Source: Intestinibacillus sp964580155 (GTDB taxonomy: Bacteria; Bacillota; Clostridia; Oscillospirales; Butyricicoccaceae). Taken from it: a stretch of 64,000 bases of DNA. The position numbers were made by a program, and so were the translations under genes. Shown here piece after piece: positions 17,086 to 23,961 of the stretch. The stretch is from contig CAZOJP010000005.1 of the NCBI GenBank assembly GCA_964580155.1, positions 1 through 64,000 on the forward strand. Reading direction: 5' to 3'. The first letter of the stretch is position 1. Each line of letters starts with the position of its first letter. The notes under the pieces were generated by a model, which was not told where the DNA came from, did not search any database, and worked only from the letters and a program-made list of their open reading frames with translations.

Positions 17086-17304
17086 AGTTCCTCCAAAAAG
17101 AATTAGTTTCTTTCTTTCTCTGTCAATTTCATGTACCCTACTATTATACTCTGCAAAAAGCGCGTTTTCCAGACATGGAATGTTCAAAATTTTGCGCGCC
17201 GACTTAAAAAAAACTGTGCGATACGCTTTTCATGCGGGCTGTGCGGCGATGTGCCCTGCACGCAGCCGCGCGCGCTTGCGCGCCGCACTTGTTCCCGCAC
17301 GCAA

Positions 17305-17332
17305 AAAACACCCAGAAAGATTCCGAGTGTTT
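17305..17332 (-). terminator. Terminator after the fumarase beta-type gene
   Basis: An 8-pair stem (17306-17313 with 17325-17332) with T residues at the minus-strand 3' side, placed just after the hydro-lyase stop codon. It is weaker than the other terminators here. Confidence 0.65.
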
Positions 17333-17343
17333 TGCGGTGTTTC

Positions 17344-17904
17344 TTATTTGTGCGCAGCCTGATAGTTCCTCGTCCCCTCTTCATAGAGGTTGCCCCCTGC
17401 GCAGTCCATTGATACAATCGCCGGGAAATTCTCAACCGTCAGCCGCTTGACCGATTCGCAGCCCAGATCCTCGTAGGCCACGACCTCCAGCGACTTGATT
17501 GCGCCCGCGATGAGCGCGCCCGCGCCGCCGATCGCGACCATATAGACCGCACCGTTGCGCGCCATTGCCTGCTGCACGCCCGCCCCGCGCACACCCTTGC
17601 CAATCATGCACGCAAGCCCTGCGTCCAGCAGCACGGGTGCGTAGGGATCCATGCGTCCCGAGGTCGTCGGGCCGATCGAGCCGACAACCTGTCCCGGTTT
17701 TGCCGGGGTGGGGCCTGCATAGTAGATCGCCGCGCCCTCGAGCGCGAACGGCAGCGGCTCGCCCGCTTCCATTGCCGCGACGATGCGCTTGTGCGCAGCA
17801 TCGCGCGCGGTGTACAGGACGCCGGTCAGGGAAACCGTGTCCCCCGCGCGCAGCTTGGGTGCAATTTCCGCAAGTTCCGCGGTGCTAATCTGGTAATGTG
17901 ACAT
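17344..17904 (-). CDS. Fe-S hydro-lyase beta-type subunit (fumarase class I C-terminal domain)
   Basis: The 186-residue protein matches the C-terminal (beta) part of class I fumarase/L-tartrate dehydratase, with the swivelling-domain landmarks YYAGPTPAKPGQVVGSIGPTTSGRMD and GKG near the middle and VSMDCAGGNLYEE near the end. Two-subunit enzymes need an alpha subunit that carries the 4Fe-4S cluster. Here the upstream gene is a DivIVA-like coiled coil, not alpha, so the partner must lie elsewhere or this copy acts alone. AAGGAG precedes the ATG. Confidence 0.88.
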   Translation of the reverse strand: MSHYQISTAELAEIAPKLRAGDTVSLTGVLYTARDAAHKRIVAAMEAGEPLPFALEGAAIYYAGPTPAKPGQVVGSIGPTTSGRMDPYAPVLLDAGLACMIGKGVRGAGVQQAMARNGAVYMVAIGGAGALIAGAIKSLEVVAYEDLGCESVKRLTVENFPAIVSMDCAGGNLYEEGTRNYQAAHK

Positions 17905-17920
17905 ATTCTACGCTTGCTCC

Positions 17921-18661
17921 TTATTTCTTCAGGCTGTCCAAAATGCGCTGCAGCGTGGGCCGATCCGCCGTTTCTCCCTGCTCCGGCTCGAGCGCTCCCA
18001 CGACGACTTCGTCCAGCGTCCGGAGCACGCTGTCCAGCGTTGCCTGCGCACCGTTTGCGCGGCGCGCGTTTTCCTCCGCTGTGCGCGATGCTTGCGCGGC
18101 GGCCGCGCGGTATGCGTCGCACACGGTGAGCAGCTCTTTCTTCAGCGCGGCGATGACCTCGGCGGACTGCATGCGCACACGCTTTGCGTCGAATTGCGCG
18201 CGCTCCTCGATGTCGTGCGCACGGCGATGCGCCGCAAGCTCCATTTCCGTCAGATTTTCCTTGAGCGCATCGTATTCCGCGCAGCGTGCGGTGACCTCGC
18301 GCGACTGCTCGCGCAGCGTCCGGTTTTCTTCTTCGAGCGCCGCGACGCGCTCCTTGAGAACGCGCATTTCGGATTCGCCCTGCTCCACGCGGCGCGTATG
18401 CTCCTGCGCGTGGGCCTGCAGCTTTTCGTCTGCAACCGTCATTTCACCGAGGCGCTCGAGCAGGTCGGCATTTTTCTGGCTGAGCGTTTCGTTCTTGCCG
18501 CGCAGCTCGTTGCGCTCGTCAAGCAGCAGCTCATTCTCCTGCTGCAGCGCCGCCAGACGCTCGCTGCTTTCCTTGGCCGACTGTTCGATATATTGCAGCA
18601 CATCCTCGCGGTTAAAGCCGCCCATCAGCGCTGTTTTAAAGCCTTTGCTCTCCTCGTACAT
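17921..18661 (-). CDS. DivIVA-like coiled-coil protein
   Basis: The 246-residue protein begins with a short DivIVA-type N terminus (LMGGFNREDVLQYIEQ) followed by a long, almost unbroken coiled coil rich in Glu, Arg, Leu and Ala. DivIVA proteins mark curved membrane and the division site. I chose the ATG at 18661 because GGAGGA lies just upstream. It is followed after 16 bases by the hydro-lyase gene, an odd partner. A second, more typical divIVA is at 41966-42751. Confidence 0.72.
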   Translation of the reverse strand: MYEESKGFKTALMGGFNREDVLQYIEQSAKESSERLAALQQENELLLDERNELRGKNETLSQKNADLLERLGEMTVADEKLQAHAQEHTRRVEQGESEMRVLKERVAALEEENRTLREQSREVTARCAEYDALKENLTEMELAAHRRAHDIEERAQFDAKRVRMQSAEVIAALKKELLTVCDAYRAAAAQASRTAEENARRANGAQATLDSVLRTLDEVVVGALEPEQGETADRPTLQRILDSLKK

Positions 18662-18703
18662 GTCCCGTCCTCCGTCGTGCGTCTGCGTTCCTAATCTCCC
18701 CCT

Positions 18704-18732
18704 ATTATAACAATCCTTCCACAAAAACACAA
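18704..18732 (-). promoter_or_regulatory. Sigma-A-type promoter for the DivIVA-like gene
   Basis: Minus strand TTGTGT (18727-18732), 17-base spacer, perfect TATAAT (18704-18709), about 40 bases upstream of the start codon. Confidence 0.72.
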
Positions 18733-18800
18733 GTGCGACATCATTTTTCACGCATATTTGCTAAACCCCGGTATTCACGGTGGTTTTCCTCACAAGAACC

Positions 18801-18829
18801 TTGCATTTGACGGCATTTGGTGCTAAACT
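18801..18829 (+). promoter_or_regulatory. Sigma-A-type promoter for ilvA
   Basis: TTGCAT (18801-18806), 17-base spacer, TAAACT (18824-18829). The short leader leaves no room for a T-box. Confidence 0.6.
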
Positions 18830-18862
18830 AGAAAAAACTTCAGTTTAAAAGAGGATCTATCT

Positions 18863-20074
18863 ATGCTTTCGGTCAAAGATTTCGAAACCGCAGCGAGCCG
18901 CTTAAAAAATATCATCCATACGATTCCGCTTGCCACCTCACACACATTTTCCGATTTGTCCGGAGCAGAGGTCTATCTCAAGTACGAAAACCAGCAGAAA
19001 ACCGGCTCCTTTAAGGTGCGCGGCGCGTACAACAAAATCATGAAGCGCTACGAAGAAGGCGACCTGAAGGCAGTTGTTGCTTCCTCCGCCGGAAACCACG
19101 CGCAGGGTGTTGCGTTTGCGGCGGCCTCCGTCGGTGTCAAATCCACCATTGTCATGCCCAAATCCGCACCGATCGCCAAGGTCTCCGCCACCGAAGGCTA
19201 TGGCGCGCAGGTCGTGCTCGCCGGCTCCATCTACGACGAAGCCTATGCGCGTGCATGCGAAATTTGCGAGGAAACCGGCGCGGAGTTCATCCATCCGTTT
19301 GACGACGAGGACGTGATTGCGGGTCAGGGCACAATTGCACTGGAAATTTTGCGCGATCTGCCCGGTGTTGATATGATTTTTGTGCCGGTCGGCGGCGGCG
19401 GACTGATTTCCGGCATTGCGTCCTACGTCAAGCAGATCAATCCGCGCGTGCAGGTCATCGGCGTGCAAGCCGCAGGCGCGTGCGCGGCGGTCAACGCGTT
19501 CCATAACGACGAGCCGCAGCCCACCGCCCGCGTGCACACGATTGCCGACGGCATCGCGGTCGCCACGCCGGGCACGACGACCATGCAGTACATCAACCAG
19601 TATGTCGACCGCATGATCACCGTGACCGATGCGGAAATCGCATCCGCGATTCTTCTGCTGCTCGAGCGCACCAAGCAAATCGTGGAGCCGGCAGGCGCGT
19701 CTTCTCTCGCGGCGCTCCTCAGCGGCAAGGTCGACGTATGCGGCAAAAAGGTCGTTTGTGTGCTGTCGGGCGGCAACATTGACGTGACCTTTATCCACAA
19801 GGTGGTCGAAAAGGGTCTGGTTACCCGCGGCCGCCATATGAAGTTCTCTACCATCATGCCTGATATTCCCGGTTCGCTCTCGACCTTCTCCTCCATCGTT
19901 GCAGAGTGCGGCGCGAACGTCATCATGTTCCAGCACGACCGCGTGCAGGCGGAGCTGGACATTGATGAGGCGATCGTCCGCGTCGTCTGCGAGGTCGGCG
20001 GCAAGGAGCACGGAAAGCGCTTACTCGATGCGCTGCGAAAAGCAGGCTACACCATCATGTCGCAGCCGTTCTGA
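18863..20074 (+). CDS. ilvA: Threonine ammonia-lyase (threonine dehydratase)
   Basis: This PLP enzyme converts threonine to 2-oxobutyrate and ammonia, for isoleucine synthesis or threonine breakdown. The 403-residue protein has the PLP lysine K51 in TGSFKVRGA, the phosphate-binding loop VGGGGLISG, and a C-terminal ACT-like domain of about 75 residues. Length and the single ACT domain fit the short form often found in anaerobes, so a biosynthetic or a catabolic role is possible. GAGGAT precedes the ATG. The Rrf2 gene follows after 31 bases, probably in one transcript. Confidence 0.95.
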   Translation: MLSVKDFETAASRLKNIIHTIPLATSHTFSDLSGAEVYLKYENQQKTGSFKVRGAYNKIMKRYEEGDLKAVVASSAGNHAQGVAFAAASVGVKSTIVMPKSAPIAKVSATEGYGAQVVLAGSIYDEAYARACEICEETGAEFIHPFDDEDVIAGQGTIALEILRDLPGVDMIFVPVGGGGLISGIASYVKQINPRVQVIGVQAAGACAAVNAFHNDEPQPTARVHTIADGIAVATPGTTTMQYINQYVDRMITVTDAEIASAILLLLERTKQIVEPAGASSLAALLSGKVDVCGKKVVCVLSGGNIDVTFIHKVVEKGLVTRGRHMKFSTIMPDIPGSLSTFSSIVAECGANVIMFQHDRVQAELDIDEAIVRVVCEVGGKEHGKRLLDALRKAGYTIMSQPF

Positions 20075-20105
20075 TTCGGCTACCGTGAAAGGAAGCGTGA
20101 TCCCC

Positions 20106-20543
20106 ATGAAAATTTCTACCAAAGGACGTTATGCCTTGCGCCTGATGCTTGATCTTGCGCTGCATGATACCGGCGAGGCCGTGCCGATCAAAGTGATCGC
20201 AAACCGGCAGGAGATTTCCGAAAAATACCTGGAGCAGATTATTGCGCTGCTCACGCGTGCGGGCTTTGTGTCGTCCACACGCGGCGCGCGCGGCGGCTAT
20301 CGCTTGACCCGCTCCCCTGCCGAATATACGGTTGGCATGATCCTGCGGCTGACAGAGGGCGGACTGGCTCCGGTGGCCTGCCTGGATGAGGGCGCACCCG
20401 CCTGCGAGCGCTCCACCACCTGCGCCACCTTATACGTTTGGAAAAAGCTCGATGACGCGATTGCGCACGTTGTCGATAACATTACGCTCGCAGCTTTGGT
20501 CGATATCGAACGCTCCTGCATGGGCAACGATTACAGTATTTAA
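20106..20543 (+). CDS. Rrf2-family transcriptional regulator with three cysteines
   Basis: The 145-residue protein starts MKISTKGRYALRLMLDLA, the winged-helix signature of the Rrf2 family, and has the recognition region SEKYLEQIIALL followed by the wing RGARGGYRL. Cysteines C92, C100 and C106 lie where IscR-type members bind a 2Fe-2S cluster, so redox or iron-sulphur sensing is likely. CymR-type members lack the full set. No isc/suf genes are near. It follows ilvA and ends at a strong terminator. Confidence 0.92.
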   Translation: MKISTKGRYALRLMLDLALHDTGEAVPIKVIANRQEISEKYLEQIIALLTRAGFVSSTRGARGGYRLTRSPAEYTVGMILRLTEGGLAPVACLDEGAPACERSTTCATLYVWKKLDDAIAHVVDNITLAALVDIERSCMGNDYSI

Positions 20544-20551
20544 AACGGCCG

Positions 20552-20606
20552 CTTGTGCGGCGGAGCGGTCTATGTCCGCTTCGCCGCACAAGTAATTATT
20601 TTTTTC
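20552..20606 (+). terminator. Terminator after ilvA-rrf2
   Basis: A perfect 17-pair GC-rich stem (20552-20568 with 20576-20592) with a seven-base loop, followed by TAATTATTTTTTT. Confidence 0.9.
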
Positions 20607-20607
20607 A

Positions 20608-20636
20608 TTGACAACTATGTTCTTCTATGATATAGT
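20608..20636 (+). promoter_or_regulatory. Near-consensus promoter for tRNA-Val
   Basis: Perfect TTGACA (20608-20613), 17-base spacer, TATAGT (20631-20636). It is the strongest promoter in the window by match, as expected for a stable RNA. Confidence 0.88.
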
Positions 20637-20673
20637 ATATTTCGTCGGATAACTTCATTGTTTTTTTCGTTAT

Positions 20674-20750
20674 GAAGGTGTAGCCCAGTTGGTTAGAGCG
20701 CCTGCTTGACATGCAGGAGGTCGGAGGTTCAAGTCCTCTCATCTTCACCA
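20674..20750 (+). tRNA. tRNA-Val (GAC anticodon)
   Basis: This is a 77-nt tRNA. The acceptor stem pairs GAAGGTG with CATCTTC. The anticodon stem CCTGC/GCAGG encloses TTGACAT, with GAC at 20708-20710 reading GUC/GUU (Val). The T-loop is TTCAAGT and CCA is encoded. It stands alone between its own promoter and terminator. Confidence 0.96.
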
Positions 20751-20754
20751 CTTT

Positions 20755-20789
20755 AAAACCCCGTATGATTCATTTCATGCGGGGTTTTT
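20755..20789 (+). terminator. Terminator after tRNA-Val
   Basis: A stem of about 13 pairs (20755-20768 with 20775-20788) with one G-T pair and a six-base loop, followed by TTTTT. Confidence 0.85.
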
Positions 20790-20835
20790 CGTATTTTATG
20801 CTTGTTGTGCTTTTCGTTCCTTTGCGCCGCAAAAG

Positions 20836-20876
20836 CCAAAAAGCCCGGCACCACCCTGCGGTGGTGTCGGGCTTTG
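20836..20876 (-). terminator. Terminator after dnaX-ybaB-recR
   Basis: Arms 20840-20855 and 20860-20875 pair over 16 bases with a four-base loop, followed by a T-run on the minus strand. It is nearly the same sequence as the terminator at 5973-6015. Confidence 0.88.
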
Positions 20877-20918
20877 CTTGTGTTTACGCGCGCAAGGCTT
20901 TCGCCGGAGGGCGTTTCC

Positions 20919-21524
20919 TTAAATTTCACGGCGTCCTTCAAAGGCGCGCGTGAGCGTCACCTCGTCGATGTACTCCAGATGCCCGCCGACCGGAATGCCA
21001 TAGGCAAGCCGCGTCACCCGAATACCAAACGGGCGCAGCAGCCGCGAAATATACATCGCAGTCGCCTCCCCTTCGGTGTCCGGATTGGTCGCGATGATGA
21101 CCTCGCGCACGTCCTCGCTTTCATCGCCCACGCGCAGCAGCAGCTCGCGGATGCGAATATCATCCGGCCCGACATGTGCAAGCGGCGAAATCACACCGTG
21201 CAGCACATGATACAGTCCGCTGTATTCGCGCGTGCGCTCGAACGCGACCACGTCCTTGGGATCGGTCACAACGCAAATCTGCGTGCGGTCGCGCGCCGGA
21301 TTGGAGCAAATCGGGCAAACCTCCTGATCGGTCAGGTTCTGGCAGACCTTGCAGGTGAAAATCGTGTGCTTGGCATTCACAATCGCCTGTGCAAAGCCCT
21401 CGGCCTCTTCCTTGGGCTGGGACAGGATGTGAAACGCAAGCCGCTGCGCGGTCTTTTGCCCGATGCCCGGCAGCTTGGCAAACTCCTCGATCAGACGCTC
21501 GACCGGCGGTGCAAAAAACTTCAT
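20919..21524 (-). CDS. recR: Recombination mediator protein RecR
   Basis: RecR works with RecO (and RecF) to load RecA on gapped DNA. The 201-residue protein has an N-terminal helix-hairpin-helix region (LPGIGQKTAQRLAFH), a four-cysteine zinc finger (C58, C61, C70, C73) and a C-terminal Toprim domain (ICVVTDPKDVVAFERT, ATNPDTEGEATA). It starts 3 bases after the ybaB stop and is the last gene of the conserved dnaX-ybaB-recR operon. Confidence 0.97.
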   Translation of the reverse strand: MKFFAPPVERLIEEFAKLPGIGQKTAQRLAFHILSQPKEEAEGFAQAIVNAKHTIFTCKVCQNLTDQEVCPICSNPARDRTQICVVTDPKDVVAFERTREYSGLYHVLHGVISPLAHVGPDDIRIRELLLRVGDESEDVREVIIATNPDTEGEATAMYISRLLRPFGIRVTRLAYGIPVGGHLEYIDEVTLTRAFEGRREI

Positions 21525-21527
21525 GGT

Positions 21528-21872
21528 TTAGAACATCCCCGGCAGGGACGCGTTGCCCGTCACCTTGCGCATCTCCTCTTCCGAGGCCTGACCCGCGGCG
21601 CGCAGCGCTTCATTGACGGCCGCGAGCAGCGTGTCCTGCAGCATCTCGACGTCGTCCGGATCGACGATTTCGGGCTTGATTTCAATCGATTTGATCTCGC
21701 TCGTGCCCTGCACCGTGACCGTAATCATGCCGCCGCCCGCGGTGATCGTGGTCTCCCTGTTCGCGATCTCCTCCTGCGCCTTCATCATGTCCTGCTGCAT
21801 CTTCTGCGCCTGACGAATCATGTTTTGCATGTTCATACCGCCGCCCATGCCGCCAAATTTACCCTTTGCCAT
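21528..21872 (-). CDS. YbaB/EbfC nucleoid-associated protein
   Basis: The 114-residue DNA-binding dimer of the YbaB/EbfC family has a Met/Gly-rich start (GGMGGGMNMQNMI), a central tweezer-like domain with the segment MITVTVQGTSEIKSIEIKPE, and a helical C terminus. AGGAGG precedes the ATG. It sits 12 bases after dnaX and 3 before recR, the common bacterial order. Confidence 0.94.
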   Translation of the reverse strand: MAKGKFGGMGGGMNMQNMIRQAQKMQQDMMKAQEEIANRETTITAGGGMITVTVQGTSEIKSIEIKPEIVDPDDVEMLQDTLLAAVNEALRAAGQASEEEMRKVTGNASLPGMF

Positions 21873-21884
21873 ACCTATATCCTC

Positions 21885-23522
21885 CTATTTCAGTTCCGTA
21901 ATTTCAATATTGCGTTCCTTTGCGCTGCGCAGTACCGCGTCGAGCGCATCGTTTTGCGGAATTTCCTGCTCCTCCGCCGCTTCTTTGACCTTGACCACGC
22001 AGGGCTTTCCGATCAGCGCGGATGCTTCGCGCGCGATGACCTCCTTCGTGGCAGGCGCGCCCGCGAGCATCGCGGTCACGGCATCATCCGCGAGGATGCG
22101 CAGCGTTGTGCCGTCCAGCGCCGCACGCGCGGACAGCTTGAGATTGACGTGCGCGGCGTTGCCGATTTTTCCGGTCAGCGCGCCGAGCAGCTTGGGCCAG
22201 AGCGGCCACTCCTCCGCTCGCGCGGGTGCCGCTTTTTTCGCCGCGGGCTTTGCCGCCTGCGGTGCGGGAGCTTCCTCGTCCCACGGCGGAGCGTCGCAGT
22301 CCTGCGGCGGGGGCGGCCGGTCGTCGTCCGGATCGGCCTGCGCAGCAGGTGCGGCCGCCGGTGCGGCGGCTGCGGTCACGCCGTGCTTGAGCTTTTCTTC
22401 GAGCGCTTCCACGCGCCCGCCCAGGCTGTCATAGTCCTCCGCGCCGATGGTACACAGGCGAATGACGCACAGTTCGGCTTCCACGCGGCGGTTTGCCGCG
22501 CTCTTCATGCGCAGCAGACTTTCCTGAATCACACGGGAATACACAATGAGCGTCGCCGCGGCGCAGCCGTCGCACAGCGCGCGCACGGTCTTGACCGAAT
22601 AGGCAGGCGACAGCATCGCAGAAACATCGTCCTGCGCGGTTTTGAGCAGCAGCATATCCCGAATCAGCCCGAGCAGCTGATCGAGCACCGCCGCGAGGTC
22701 GCGCCCTGCGACATAGCACTCCCCGATGATCGTGACCGCAGGCTCCAGCGCGCCGCGCCGGATGCAGTCCATGAGCTCGGCGGTGCGCTCGCCGCCGAGG
22801 ATGCCCACCGACTGCGTGATCGTGTTTTCGTCGACCGTGCCGCCGCCCGACGCGGTGCGGTCGAGCATGGAGAGCGCATCACGCATCGCGCCGTCTGACA
22901 GCCGTGCGATGAGCGCAGCGCCGTCCTCGGTCAGCGTGATGCCCTCCTGCGCCGCGACATAGAGCAGCCGCCGCGCGATGTCATCCGGTGTGATGCGCCG
23001 GAAATCAAAGCGCTGGCAGCGCGATAGGATGGTCGCGGGCACCTTGTGTATCTCCGTCGTCGCGAGAATGAAGAGCACATGCGGCGGCGGTTCCTCAAGC
23101 GTTTTGAGCAGCGCATTAAACGCACCCTGTGACAGCATGTGCACCTCGTCGATGATGTACACGCGCTTTTTCACGACGGCGGGCGTGTAGCGGCTTTCGT
23201 CGCGGATGTCGCGGATGTTATCCACGCCGTTATTGGAGGCCGCGTCGATTTCGAGCACGTCGAGCACCGAGCCGTCCAGGATGCCCCGGCAGGACGCGCA
23301 CTCGTTGCAGGGGTCTCCGCCAACCGGATGCTCACAGTTGACCGCGCGCGCCAGAATCTTCGCGCAGGTGGTCTTGCCTGTGCCGCGCGTGCCGGTGAAC
23401 AGATAGGCGTGGGACAGGCGGCCGGACGCGAGCTGGCTGCGCAGCGTATCGGTGATATGCTTTTGTCCAATGACATCCGCGAAGCACAGCGGACGCCATT
23501 TGCGGTACAAGGCCTGATACAA
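21885..23522 (-). CDS. dnaX: DNA polymerase III subunit gamma/tau
   Basis: DnaX is the clamp-loader ATPase and holoenzyme organiser. I chose a TTG start at 23522 because it gives the family N terminus (M)YQALYRKWRP; GGGGGTGG lies just upstream. The 545-residue protein has a Walker A box in GTRGTGKTT near residue 50, a four-Cys zinc module after it, the DEVH Walker B region, the sensor-1 segment FILATTE, and an Ala/Pro/Asp-rich linker before the tau-type C terminus. The SRP RNA terminator ends about 30 bases before the start, so no separate promoter fits in the gap. Confidence 0.94.
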   Translation of the reverse strand: MYQALYRKWRPLCFADVIGQKHITDTLRSQLASGRLSHAYLFTGTRGTGKTTCAKILARAVNCEHPVGGDPCNECASCRGILDGSVLDVLEIDAASNNGVDNIRDIRDESRYTPAVVKKRVYIIDEVHMLSQGAFNALLKTLEEPPPHVLFILATTEIHKVPATILSRCQRFDFRRITPDDIARRLLYVAAQEGITLTEDGAALIARLSDGAMRDALSMLDRTASGGGTVDENTITQSVGILGGERTAELMDCIRRGALEPAVTIIGECYVAGRDLAAVLDQLLGLIRDMLLLKTAQDDVSAMLSPAYSVKTVRALCDGCAAATLIVYSRVIQESLLRMKSAANRRVEAELCVIRLCTIGAEDYDSLGGRVEALEEKLKHGVTAAAAPAAAPAAQADPDDDRPPPPQDCDAPPWDEEAPAPQAAKPAAKKAAPARAEEWPLWPKLLGALTGKIGNAAHVNLKLSARAALDGTTLRILADDAVTAMLAGAPATKEVIAREASALIGKPCVVKVKEAAEEQEIPQNDALDAVLRSAKERNIEITELK

Positions 23523-23550
23523 GACGTTCCACCCCCTTCGTAAGCCATAA

Positions 23551-23585
23551 AAGAAAAGGTGGGCAGATGTTCCATCTGCCCACCT
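23551..23585 (-). terminator. Terminator of the SRP RNA
   Basis: A perfect 13-pair stem (23557-23569 with 23573-23585) with a three-base loop, followed by TTTTCTTTT on the minus strand. It lies between the SRP RNA and dnaX. Confidence 0.9.
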
Positions 23586-23604
23586 GCATAGTACAAGGTT
23601 TGCT

Positions 23605-23913
23605 GTAAAGCAGCGTCCGGTAAGACCGCACACCTGCGGCTCGAATCGGACGCTATGGACGCATTTCCGGCTGCACCGCTCAAAACCGGCAGTTCTGCGG
23701 CACACGATGGTTTCTGCTTAATGCTGCTCGGTTCCCCGCCTGACATGATTCGCAGTCCGCCGTTGCGCAGTACCGATTTCTCATCGCCGTACATATGGCT
23801 GCTTTTCCACAACGCCCACCCTCACCGCAGGAATTCCTCCCTGCTATAGCGGATTGCAGGTACAAGGCACCGCTAACACCCCGAGTAGTGCGGCCTTACC
23901 GGACGCTGCTATA
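23605..23913 (-). ncRNA. ffs: Signal recognition particle RNA, long form with Alu domain
   Basis: The RNA of about 305 nt is the scaffold of SRP, which targets nascent membrane proteins. The two ends are complementary (AGCAGCGTCCGGTAAG-type arms at 23609-23624 and 23895-23910), giving the long closing helix. The 5' part holds the Alu-domain loops (CCTTGTACCTGCAATCC, then GCTATAGCAGGG). The apical helix-8 region at about 23725-23755 has TCAGG, GGAA and AGCAGC, the Ffh-binding site. Position upstream of dnaX is the normal place in Firmicutes. The exact 5' and 3' ends are estimates. Confidence 0.92.
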
Positions 23914-23923
23914 CAACTTATTT

Positions 23924-23952
23924 AGTGTATCATATTTTTAGCGCAATTTCAA
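23924..23952 (-). promoter_or_regulatory. Promoter of the SRP RNA
   Basis: Minus strand TTGAAA (23947-23952), 17-base spacer, TACACT (23924-23929), with the predicted start close to the RNA 5' end. Confidence 0.7.
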
Positions 23953-23961
23953 TCCTATTTT

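Noticed and set aside
15094..17106. A 670-codon plus-strand frame antisense to typA
   Set aside because: It mirrors a highly conserved GTPase, has no ribosome site and shows shadow-frame composition.
22225..22245. Run of six A on the dnaX coding strand as a possible programmed frameshift site
   Set aside because: In the dnaX reading frame the codons are AAA AAA GCG after GCG, so the A-AAA-AAG register needed for -1 slippage is not met, and I see no clear stimulatory hairpin. It could still slip, but the evidence is not enough.
20802..22898. A 698-codon plus-strand frame across recR, ybaB and dnaX
   Set aside because: It is antisense to three conserved genes and has no recognisable domain.
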